From NCBI GenBank assembly GCA_017556895.1, contig JAFYLX010000168.1, forward strand, positions 1 through 8,402: DNA of 8,402 nucleotides. Direction: 5' to 3'. The notes under the pieces were generated by a model. That model saw nothing but the letters and a program-made list of their open reading frames with translations, did no database searches and was not told the DNA's origin. A program made the position numbers and the translations under genes. Shown here in pieces: positions 1-5,480 of this stretch (position 1 is its first letter; the number at the start of each line of letters is the position of its first letter). The DNA is from Bacillota bacterium (GTDB lineage: Bacteria > Bacillota_A > Clostridia > Peptostreptococcales > Anaerovoracaceae).

Positions 1-110
1 AAATATCAGACTATGCATATGTAATGGAAACAGGCAGAATAACAATGGCTGGTCCAGGTAAAGAATTGCTTACAGATGATAGAGTAAAGAAGGCTTACTT
101 AGGCGAATAG
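1..110 (+). CDS. livF: Branched-chain amino acid ABC transporter ATP-binding protein LivF, C-terminal end (partial)
   Basis: Only the last 35 codons are present; the frame starts at base 3 and ends with TAG at 108-110. The visible peptide contains SDYAYVMETGRITMAGPGKELL, closely matching the C-terminus of LivF-type ATPases, where the D-loop/H-loop region is followed by 'YVLETGRIxxxGPAxELL' and a final 'YLGE'. LivF is one of the two cytoplasmic ATPases (with LivG) that power high-affinity import of leucine, isoleucine and valine through the LivH/LivM membrane pair. All nucleotide-binding motifs lie outside the window. A Liv-type binding lipoprotein starts 14 nt downstream, which supports the family call; the neighbouring livG/H/M genes are presumably upstream. 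Distinguishing LivF from a paralogous urea or amide transporter ATPase (UrtE-like) is not possible from this fragment alone. Confidence 0.85.
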   Translation, partial: ISDYAYVMETGRITMAGPGKELLTDDRVKKAYLGE

Positions 111-124
111 CTTGGAGAGGTTTT

Positions 125-1516
125 ATGAAAAAGAAGCTAAGCGTTATTTTGTGTCTAATCTTGATTCTTTCATTGATGACGGGATGTACGACATTTAATA
201 ACTTTAAAAACGCCTTTTTCTCAAACGATAGTGCAATCACTAATGTAGAGAACGGCGAAAGAACAATTAAAATTGGTGTATACGAGCCACTTACTGGTGC
301 GTATAAAACTGCGGGCAGTGAAGAAAAAATCGGAATTGAGCTTGCACACGAACTGTATCCGGAAGTCTTAGGAAGAAAGATTGAGTTAATCTACGGAGAC
401 AACCAGGGTGATATGTACGTTGCAGAAACGGTTATAAAGGAACTTGTAGCGCAGAAACCAGCAGTAATCCTTGGAAGCTACGGGGATACTGTTACACTGG
501 TTGCTGGCGACTTCGTTAAAGAAGCACAGATTCCGGCGATTACTCTTACTAGCACAAACAACTTAATTACTGTAAATAACCCTTATTATTTCTCTGCAAC
601 TTTCTCTGAAACAAAGCAGGGTTATGCATTAGCAAACTTTGTATGTCAGGAAAGTGGCAAGAAGAAGGTTGCAACTGTTAGAGTTGCTGGCGACGATACT
701 GTAATTGCAACTATCCAGAGATTTAATAATAAGGTTAAAGCTATTACAAAGGATAGTGGCAGCGTGGTAGGAAACTATCAGCTTGATATGGAAGCTAAAG
801 ATTTTACAGAGACTTTGAATAAGATTAAGGAATCTGGTGCAGAGGCTGTATTCTTAGCTGTATCCCCTGTAAAGGCACAAGAAATTTTAAAGCAGGCTAA
901 AGAACTGAAGATGGACAATCTTCTATATGTTGGTACAAAGGCTTTAAATGATGAAACTTTACTAAAGTATGTTACTGACAGCAAGTCTTTTGACTTGGCT
1001 TACACAGCTGACTTCAGTGCAGATGCAAACGTAACAAAGATGTCTGAGACATTTGTTACTGCTTACAAAAACAAATATGGCCAGAACGCAGAACCAACAG
1101 AAGCTATGGCAGTAGCTTTCGACGGCTATTTGATAGCAAGAGCAGCTATCGAAAAAGCGTATAATGAAATTATGGGAACTAATTTTGAGATGCTAGCAGA
1201 TGATAGATCTATTTCTCAGGAAGAGATGGAATCCATAAGAACAGAGTGGCTAAATGCTCAGCAGAAGGGTATCACAAGTGGTAACCTAATAAGGGAGGCA
1301 TTAACAAAGTTAAATGGCTTTGAGGGTGCTTCTGGTAAAATCAGTTTTGATGGCTCAAATGAAGCTAACAAGACTATCGTTATTAACCATATATTAAATG
1401 GTGAAGTACAGGCGCCAATCGCGGCTGAAGATAAAGAAATTATTGCTGGTGCTACAGACAAGGATAAAGATGACAAGACTGTAGCTTCTGAAGCAGCAAG
1501 AGAAATAAAAAGATAA
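125..1516 (+). CDS. Branched-chain amino acid ABC transporter substrate-binding lipoprotein (LivJ/LivK-like)
   Basis: This is a 463-residue exported lipoprotein. A basic N-terminus (MKKK) and a hydrophobic stretch (about residues 6-18) lead into a lipobox LMTGC, so Cys21 should be lipidated and hold the protein on the outer face of the membrane. After a short linker, the periplasmic-binding-protein type I fold (Peripla_BP_6 family) begins near residue 47 with 'IKIGVYEPLTGAY', the usual opening of Liv-type receptors. It ends near residue 425 with 'GKISFDGSNEANKTIVINHI..G'. It would capture an amino acid, probably branched-chain, and deliver it to the LivHMGF permease; the adjacent livF supports this. 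GGAGAGG at 114-120 is the ribosome binding site, with a short 4-nt spacing. Two oddities are an insertion of about 30 acidic/polar residues around 350-380 and a lysine/aspartate-rich C-terminal tail of about 30 residues. Ligand identity cannot be read from sequence. Confidence 0.9.
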   Translation: MKKKLSVILCLILILSLMTGCTTFNNFKNAFFSNDSAITNVENGERTIKIGVYEPLTGAYKTAGSEEKIGIELAHELYPEVLGRKIELIYGDNQGDMYVAETVIKELVAQKPAVILGSYGDTVTLVAGDFVKEAQIPAITLTSTNNLITVNNPYYFSATFSETKQGYALANFVCQESGKKKVATVRVAGDDTVIATIQRFNNKVKAITKDSGSVVGNYQLDMEAKDFTETLNKIKESGAEAVFLAVSPVKAQEILKQAKELKMDNLLYVGTKALNDETLLKYVTDSKSFDLAYTADFSADANVTKMSETFVTAYKNKYGQNAEPTEAMAVAFDGYLIARAAIEKAYNEIMGTNFEMLADDRSISQEEMESIRTEWLNAQQKGITSGNLIREALTKLNGFEGASGKISFDGSNEANKTIVINHILNGEVQAPIAAEDKEIIAGATDKDKDDKTVASEAAREIKR

Positions 1517-1541
1517 AAAGACATTTTATGAGGAGATTGAC

Positions 1542-1766
1542 ATGGAAGAAAAAATTATTGAAGCATTAGGTCAGATTAGACCATTTTTACAGAGAGACGG
1601 TGGAGACCTAGAATTCGTAGAATACACTGAAGACAAAATTGTAAAAGTAAGACTTCAGGGACACTGTGCAGGATGCCCAGGTGCACAGATGACAATTAAG
1701 GGTGTAGTTGAAAGAATCTTAAAGGAAAGCTACCCTGAAATTGCTGGTGTAGAGGCAGTTAAATAA
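1542..1766 (+). CDS. Stand-alone NifU C-terminal domain protein (Nfu-type Fe-S carrier)
   Basis: This is a 74-residue protein consisting only of the NifU C-terminal (Nfu) domain. It opens with 'ALGQIRPFLQRDGGDLEFVE', the family's signature start, and carries the CxxC motif as Cys42-Ala-Gly-Cys45 in 'GHCAGCPGAQMTIK'. In this family two monomers use these cysteines to bind a bridging Fe-S cluster and pass it to apo-proteins in the cytoplasm. The length is normal for single-domain Nfu proteins of Firmicutes (similar to YutI); there is no A-type or NifU N-terminal domain. A strong AGGAG at 1531-1535 sits 6 nt before the ATG. The stop codon overlaps the next gene's start (TAATG), implying coupled translation with pepV. 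Which client proteins it serves cannot be inferred; no other Fe-S assembly gene is in the window. Confidence 0.92.
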   Translation: MEEKIIEALGQIRPFLQRDGGDLEFVEYTEDKIVKVRLQGHCAGCPGAQMTIKGVVERILKESYPEIAGVEAVK

Positions 1767-3202
1767 TGAACTACCAGGAACTGGTACAAAATTATAAAGA
1801 TGAGATGATTTTCGCCCTTCAGAACGTTGTTCGTATTAACAGCGAGAAGGGCGATAGCTTTTTGACTAAGGACGGACAGGTTTATCCTTTTGGGCAGGAA
1901 GTCCACAAAGCCCTAGAAACTGTTCTAGAAATGGGAAAGAATATGGGGTTTGAGGTCAAAAATGTAGGTAATTATGCCGGACACATCGAATTCAAAGGCA
2001 AAAGTGACAAGATTATGGGTATTTTAGGGCATTTAGACGTTGTACCTGCAGGTAATGACTGGTCTTTCGATCCTTATGGAGCAGAAGTGAAGGATGGAAA
2101 GATTTATGGTAGAGGCACTACTGATGACAAAGGGCCTGTTATTTCATGTCTGTATGCTATGAAGGCACTGAAGGAATCAGGGTATGTTCCGGATTTAACT
2201 ATTAGACTAATTCTAGGACTTGACGAAGAGACAACATGGGAGAGCCTTGATTATTACTTCGAAAGAGAACCGCGCCCAGCCTTTGGTTTTACATGTGACG
2301 CGGAATTCCCTGTTATTAACGGTGAAAAAGGTACTATTACTTTTGAACTTGCGAAGAAATTTACGAAGAATAATATGGAAGGATTAACGTTAAAGTCCTT
2401 AAAAGGTGGTTTTGCTCCTAACAGCGTAGCAGATAGTTGCAGAGTTGTGGTTAATAGTTCAAAACCTGAACAATACGAAGATATTAAAGAAAAAATCGCG
2501 ATTTATCGTGAAGAAACAGGGTATAAAGTAAACTATAAGGGTGTAGGAAAATCATTAGAAATAACAGTTACCGGCATTTCAGCTCATGGTGCAAAACCAG
2601 AACTTGGATTGAATGCAGTGTCTGTGATGATGGATTTACTTGGTAGATTCTGCTTCGTTAATGAAGATTTGAATGATTTTATTGCCTTCTATAATCAATA
2701 TATAGGATTCTGCCTAGATGGAACACAGATGGGAATCGGTTTGAAAGATGAACCATCAGGTAACTTAATCTTTAATGTCGGAATGGCAGAAATTGGTAAA
2801 GAAGTTGGCAAACTTGTAATTAACATTAGATATCCAGTTACTTTCACGGATAGAGATGTTTATGAACCAATGGATGAACTTCTTACTAAATATAATATTG
2901 GTTTAATTAAGAAGGGACACAAAGGGCCTGTATATTTCCCAAAAGATAGCAAGATGATTAAGGATATGATGGCAATCTATCAGGAACACACAGGAGACAT
3001 GGAATCTCAGCCAGAAGTAATTGGAGGAGGTACTTATGCCAAGGCAACACCTGGCATTGTAGCTTTTGGGGCACTTTTCCCTGGAGATGAGGATTTAATG
3101 CATCAAAAGGACGAATGTTTGGCTATAGACAGACTTGAGCAGATGACTAAAATTTATGTCGATGCTATTTACAAATTGTCTCAGGACGACTATAATGTCT
3201 AG
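1766..3202 (+). CDS. pepV: PepV-type dipeptidase (peptidase family M20A)
   Basis: This 478-residue metallopeptidase should cleave dipeptides in the cytoplasm using two zinc ions. The M20 motifs occur in order: 'GHLDVVPAG' with metal ligand His89 and Asp91; 'GRGTTDDKG' with bridging ligand Asp120; 'GLDEETTWES' with the Glu154/Glu155 pair (general base and ligand); 'TCDAEFPV' with Asp178; the lid-domain 'ISAHGAKPE' with His274; and a C-terminal 'GDEDLMHQKDE' with ligand His446. Spacing matches Lactobacillus PepV apart from small indels, and 'GGGTYAKATPGIVAFG' near residue 422 is also PepV-like. The length is typical. The ATG overlaps the Nfu stop by one base, with AGAGG at 1751-1755 as a possible ribosome binding site. 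It probably degrades peptides imported by the cell. The last codons contain the promoter for the following riboswitch gene. Other M20 enzymes such as DapE or carnosinase are less likely given the PepV-specific motifs. Confidence 0.93.
   Translation: MNYQELVQNYKDEMIFALQNVVRINSEKGDSFLTKDGQVYPFGQEVHKALETVLEMGKNMGFEVKNVGNYAGHIEFKGKSDKIMGILGHLDVVPAGNDWSFDPYGAEVKDGKIYGRGTTDDKGPVISCLYAMKALKESGYVPDLTIRLILGLDEETTWESLDYYFEREPRPAFGFTCDAEFPVINGEKGTITFELAKKFTKNNMEGLTLKSLKGGFAPNSVADSCRVVVNSSKPEQYEDIKEKIAIYREETGYKVNYKGVGKSLEITVTGISAHGAKPELGLNAVSVMMDLLGRFCFVNEDLNDFIAFYNQYIGFCLDGTQMGIGLKDEPSGNLIFNVGMAEIGKEVGKLVINIRYPVTFTDRDVYEPMDELLTKYNIGLIKKGHKGPVYFPKDSKMIKDMMAIYQEHTGDMESQPEVIGGGTYAKATPGIVAFGALFPGDEDLMHQKDECLAIDRLEQMTKIYVDAIYKLSQDDYNV
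3168..3196 (+). promoter_or_regulatory. Sigma-A-type promoter for the FMN riboswitch-ribU transcript, inside the pepV 3' end
   Basis: The sequence shows TTTACA at 3168-3173 (5 of 6 to TTGACA) and a perfect TATAAT at 3191-3196, separated by exactly 17 nt. The -10 box is formed by the codons for Asp-Tyr-Asn just before the pepV stop. Transcription would begin near 3203, about 15 nt before the first paired base of the FMN riboswitch, which is where a riboswitch promoter should be. The match is seen directly; activity is inferred. Confidence 0.75.
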
Positions 3203-3217
3203 TGTAAATATGTAATC

Positions 3218-3352
3218 TGTTTCAGGGCGAGGCGAAATTCCTCACCGGCGGTGATAGTCCGCGACCGCAGATTGTTAGTTAAGTTTACTGACAAAATGCG
3301 CTGATTGGGTGAAATTCCCAAACCGACGGTTATAGTCCGGATGGAAGAAACA
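3218..3352 (+). promoter_or_regulatory. FMN riboswitch (RFN element)
   Basis: This region carries the conserved RFN core in order. First come 'GAGGCGAAATTCCTCACCGG', 'CGGCGGTGATAGTCCGCGAC', then the variable arm. They are followed by 'TTGGGTGAAATTCCCAAACC', 'GACGGTTATAGTCCGGATGG' and a closing purine-rich 3' edge. The closing stem P1 can form between TGTTTC (3218-3223) and GAAACA (3347-3352). The variable arm has its own hairpin, GTTAGT (3274-3279) with ACTGAC (3287-3292). The family (Rfam RF00050) binds flavin mononucleotide and in Firmicutes usually turns genes off by favouring a terminator when FMN is plentiful. The riboflavin transporter gene directly downstream and the intrinsic terminator between them fit that mode. 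The competing antiterminator pairing was not identified by eye. Confidence 0.97.
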
Positions 3353-3400
3353 CGATACGCACAATGGTTATTTTTTGTAACATTAATGTGTAATTTGTGG

Positions 3401-3431
3401 AGCCTTGATTTTATTCAAGGCTTTCTTTATT
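3401..3431 (+). terminator. Intrinsic terminator, expression platform of the FMN riboswitch
   Basis: AGCCTTGA at 3401-3408 pairs perfectly with TCAAGGCT at 3415-3422 around a 6-nt TTTTAT loop, followed by the T-rich run TTCTTTATT. It lies about 50 nt after the riboswitch and about 55 nt before the ribU start, so it is placed to stop transcription when FMN is bound. A weaker hairpin, AATGGTTA/TAACATT with one bulged G (3363-3384), sits between riboswitch and terminator and may take part in switching. Confidence 0.85.
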
Positions 3432-3486
3432 CCCAAAACAGATTCCCCTTATTTTAAAAAATTTAAAAGAAAAGAGGAATTGTGTT

Positions 3487-4029
3487 ATGAACAATCAAAA
3501 GACAAACAGCTTAAGACTTGCTAAAATGGCAATGCTTGTAGCAATTTCAATCGTATTGGTAATGGTTATCCATTTTCCGATTTTCCCAGTGGTAGCATTC
3601 TTGGAATATGACCCGGCGGATATTCCTATTCTAATAGGAACGTTTGCATTCGGCCCGGGAGCCGGAATTCTGCTAACGGTAGTGGTTTCCCTACTTCAGG
3701 GTTTCACTGTAAGTGCAGCTAGCGGTGTATATGGTATCATCATGCATATCCTAGCGACTACAACACTTGTTACTGCTGCAGGATTAATTTATAGAAAACA
3801 CAAGACAAAGAAAACTGCGATTATCGGTTTAATCGTCGGAACTATCGGTATGACAGTAGTTATGTTCTTTGCGAACATGATCATCACACCTATGTTTACA
3901 GGTATGCCTTTAGAAGCAGTTATGCCGTTAATGCCATTCATCCTTGCTTTCAATGTAGTTAAGGCGGGCATAAACAGCATCGTAACATTCGTTTTATATA
4001 AGAGAATTTCCCCATTCTTACACAAATAG
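3487..4029 (+). CDS. ribU: Riboflavin transporter RibU, substrate-binding S-component of an ECF transporter
   Basis: This is a 180-residue integral membrane protein with about six hydrophobic segments (roughly residues 12-30, 45-56, 57-71, 82-102, 111-134 and 150-172). The motif 'FLEYDPADIPILIGTFAFGPGAG' (38-60) is characteristic of RibU. The first helix carries an AxxxA pattern (Ala15/Ala19), the motif by which S-components dock on the shared EcfT subunit. RibU binds riboflavin outside the cell and imports it when joined to the EcfA/EcfA'/EcfT energising module, which is not in this window and is usually encoded elsewhere. AGAGG at 3473-3477 is the ribosome binding site. The upstream FMN riboswitch independently confirms the flavin role and predicts repression when FMN is abundant. 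The gene ends 17 nt before tsaE with no terminator between them. Confidence 0.95.
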   Translation: MNNQKTNSLRLAKMAMLVAISIVLVMVIHFPIFPVVAFLEYDPADIPILIGTFAFGPGAGILLTVVVSLLQGFTVSAASGVYGIIMHILATTTLVTAAGLIYRKHKTKKTAIIGLIVGTIGMTVVMFFANMIITPMFTGMPLEAVMPLMPFILAFNVVKAGINSIVTFVLYKRISPFLHK

Positions 4030-4046
4030 GGAAAAGTTAGGTAATT

Positions 4047-4475
4047 ATGGAAATTAAGAGAAGCATAACAATTACAAATGAAGAGGAAACAAAGGCCTTT
4101 GGACTTGAACTTGGAAAAAATGCAAAAGAAGGCCAAGTTATCGCTCTAATCGGAGATTTAGGAACAGGTAAGACTACTCTTACTAAATATATAGCGGAAG
4201 GGCTTGGAGTTACAGAAACTATCAGCAGTCCTACCTACACTATCGTCAAGGAATACTATAGTGGAAGATTGCCACTATATCATTTTGACGTATACAGAAT
4301 CTGCGACCCAGAGGAATTTTTCAACATCGGAGCAGAGGATTATTTAAACGGAGAAGGGGTTTCAATCGTAGAGTGGGCAGACCTAGTTATGGAGGAGATT
4401 CCTGAAGACGCTTTATTTATTTTCATTGATTACGGAAGCAAAGAAGGAGAAAGAATTTACAAATGTACATTCTAG
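4047..4475 (+). CDS. tsaE: tRNA threonylcarbamoyladenosine biosynthesis ATPase TsaE
   Basis: This is a 142-residue P-loop ATPase of the TsaE (YjeE/YdiB) family. Walker A is 'GDLGTGKTT' (36-44, Lys42). It is followed by 'SPTYTIVKEY' (61-70), 'LYHFDVYRI' (77-85) and 'VEWAD' (108-112), all signature blocks of the family. TsaE works with TsaB and TsaD in the second half of t6A synthesis, the essential modification of A37 in tRNAs reading ANN codons; its ATP hydrolysis resets the TsaBD complex between cycles. The ribosome binding site is weak (TTAGGT near 4037-4042), suggesting that translation partly depends on ribosomes finishing ribU, 17 nt upstream. It overlaps tsaB by 13 nt. TsaC/YwlC, which makes the threonylcarbamoyl-AMP intermediate, is not present here. 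Confidence 0.95.
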   Translation: MEIKRSITITNEEETKAFGLELGKNAKEGQVIALIGDLGTGKTTLTKYIAEGLGVTETISSPTYTIVKEYYSGRLPLYHFDVYRICDPEEFFNIGAEDYLNGEGVSIVEWADLVMEEIPEDALFIFIDYGSKEGERIYKCTF

Positions 4476-5206
4476 CTATAGAGACTACGGGACCACTATG
4501 TTCCGTAGCTCTTTTAAAGAACAGAGAAATATTAGGAACAAAAGTAGGAACACAGCTTAGAAACCATCTTAAGGATTTAATGCCTCTAGTGAGAGATCTA
4601 TTAGCTGATTGCAAGGTTGATAAGAAAGAACTTAGCTATATTGCAGCTTCAATTGGACCTGGTTCTTTCACAGGCGTTAGAATCGGCGTTACTACGGCGA
4701 GAGCACTAGGACAGGCGTTAGGCATCAAGGTTATTAGTGTGCCAACATTAGATGGCTACTGTTATAAGCCGGAGGCTAAGGGATCAGATGAGGTTACATG
4801 CGGCATTATCAATGCGCGTAGAGGACAGGTTTATGGTATCGTAGAAGGCTTTATGCCAGGCGGACCGTATATGCTTACAGACGTTCTAGAAGTCCTTAAA
4901 AATGACGTATTCCCTGCGGGCAAAAATGTCCAGTTCTTCGGGGATGGAATCGACGCATACGATGCAAAAATCCAGGAAGATTTAGGCGAAGCAGGATACA
5001 AATTAGGAGAACACTACTTCTACGCAGACGAGTCCTATAGACACCAGGATGCGGCATCTGTAGGCTTATTAGCAGCAGAAAAGGCAGAGGCTGGAGAAGT
5101 CCTTGCGATTGAAGAACTACTTCCAGACTACATGCGAAAAGCTGAAGCACAGCAGAAGCTGGAAGCAGGCCAGTTACCTATTTGCAAGGGACCAAAACAA
5201 GAATAG
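4463..5206 (+). CDS. tsaB: tRNA threonylcarbamoyladenosine biosynthesis protein TsaB
   Basis: This 247-residue protein of the ASKHA (actin/Hsp70-like) fold is slightly longer than many TsaB proteins. It begins 'MYILAIETTGPLCSVALL', the family's phosphate-1 loop. It contains the hallmark 'IGPGSFTGVRIG' (64-75) and 'ARALGQALGIKVISVPTLDG' (79-98). TsaB is the non-catalytic partner that dimerises with TsaD and is required for transfer of threonylcarbamoyl to tRNA; it also contacts TsaE. Its AAGGAG ribosome binding site (about 4443-4449) lies inside tsaE, and its start overlaps the tsaE end by 13 nt, so the pair is probably made in a fixed ratio. The C-terminal part (about 105-247) is divergent, as is usual. 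The gene is followed by a hairpin-rich non-coding gap rather than directly by rimI. Confidence 0.94.
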   Translation: MYILAIETTGPLCSVALLKNREILGTKVGTQLRNHLKDLMPLVRDLLADCKVDKKELSYIAASIGPGSFTGVRIGVTTARALGQALGIKVISVPTLDGYCYKPEAKGSDEVTCGIINARRGQVYGIVEGFMPGGPYMLTDVLEVLKNDVFPAGKNVQFFGDGIDAYDAKIQEDLGEAGYKLGEHYFYADESYRHQDAASVGLLAAEKAEAGEVLAIEELLPDYMRKAEAQQKLEAGQLPICKGPKQE

Positions 5207-5212
5207 AAAGGA

Positions 5213-5367
5213 TTATACTCATTTTCGCTAACTGCTTTTGTTTGAATCAGTCGCAGAATTTGTATAAAATCGCAAACTCGCCTTATAAGGCTCAGACAGT
5301 GCGATTTTGTAAACAAATTCTACGCTCCTTTCATTATACAAAAGCAAAGACACTCAAATGAGTATAA
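5213..5367 (+). repeat. Nested imperfect inverted-repeat element (MITE-like or ERIC-like), about 155 bp
   Basis: The two halves pair with each other in matching blocks. These are TTATACTCATTT (5213-5224) with AAATGAGTATAA (5356-5367); TGCTTTTGT (5233-5241) with ACAAAAGCA (5338-5346); AGAATTTGT (5255-5263) with ACAAATTCT (5313-5321); and AAAATCGCA (5266-5274) with TGCGATTTT (5300-5308). The centre is a perfect palindrome, GCCTTATAAGGC (5280-5291). All blocks share nearly the same centre (5285-5290), so the whole would fold as one long interrupted hairpin in DNA or RNA. The ends contain TA next to TACTCATTT/AAATGAGTA, compatible with a TA target duplication as made by IS630/mariner-type transposases. 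The element has no coding capacity. The strand is arbitrary. Structure is seen directly; mobility is inferred. Confidence 0.8.
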
Positions 5368-5390
5368 ACTTTCTTTTACTCAAAGTTTAT
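5364..5390 (+). repeat. Second hairpin overlapping the right end of the inverted-repeat element
   Basis: ATAAACTTT (5364-5372) and AAAGTTTAT (5382-5390) are perfect inverted repeats around a 9-nt loop, CTTTTACTC. The left arm shares four bases with the right terminal repeat of the larger element, so the two structures partly exclude each other. It is A/T-rich, has no following T-run and is not a convincing terminator. Confidence 0.55.
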
Positions 5391-5430
5391 GACCGGATAT
5401 TGCGGGAGCAGCGAGGGAGACAACGTGGAA

Positions 5431-5459
5431 TTGCTTATGGTAATAAGATGTCATATACT
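5431..5459 (+). promoter_or_regulatory. Candidate sigma-A-type promoter for rimI-tsaD
   Basis: TTGCTT (5431-5436) and TATACT (5454-5459) are separated by 17 nt. The -10 box matches 5 of 6 and the -35 box only its TTG. Transcription would begin near 5466, leaving a leader of about 15 nt that still includes the rimI ribosome binding site. It fits the idea that the gap separates two transcription units, but read-through from tsaB is equally possible. Confidence 0.35.
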
Positions 5460-5469
5460 ACAAATAAAG

Positions 5470-5475
5470 AAAGGA
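5470..5475 (+). promoter_or_regulatory. Ribosome binding site that fixes the rimI start
   Basis: AAAGGA lies 5 nt before the ATG at 5481. The alternative in-frame ATG at 5358 has no purine-rich site ahead of it and lies in the terminal repeat of the inverted-repeat element, so 5481 is the better start. Confidence 0.75.
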
Positions 5476-5480
5476 ACAAA

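Noticed and set aside
778..1524. Minus-strand open frames within the lipoprotein gene
   Set aside because: They are antisense to a well-supported gene, lack ribosome binding sites and have low-complexity Ser/Leu/Ala-rich translations typical of antisense frames.
3971..4000. TAAACA-18 nt-TATATA as an internal promoter for tsaE
   Set aside because: Both boxes match only 4 of 6 in AT-rich coding DNA, so the match is too weak to report as a feature.
4007..4034. TTTCCC/GGGAAA inverted repeat at the end of ribU as a possible terminator
   Set aside because: The stem is only 6 bp with a 16-nt loop and is not followed by a T-run.
5207..5480. Hidden small gene or structured RNA gene between tsaB and rimI
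   Set aside because: No start with a ribosome binding site and no known RNA family features were found; the inverted-repeat element explains most of the structure.
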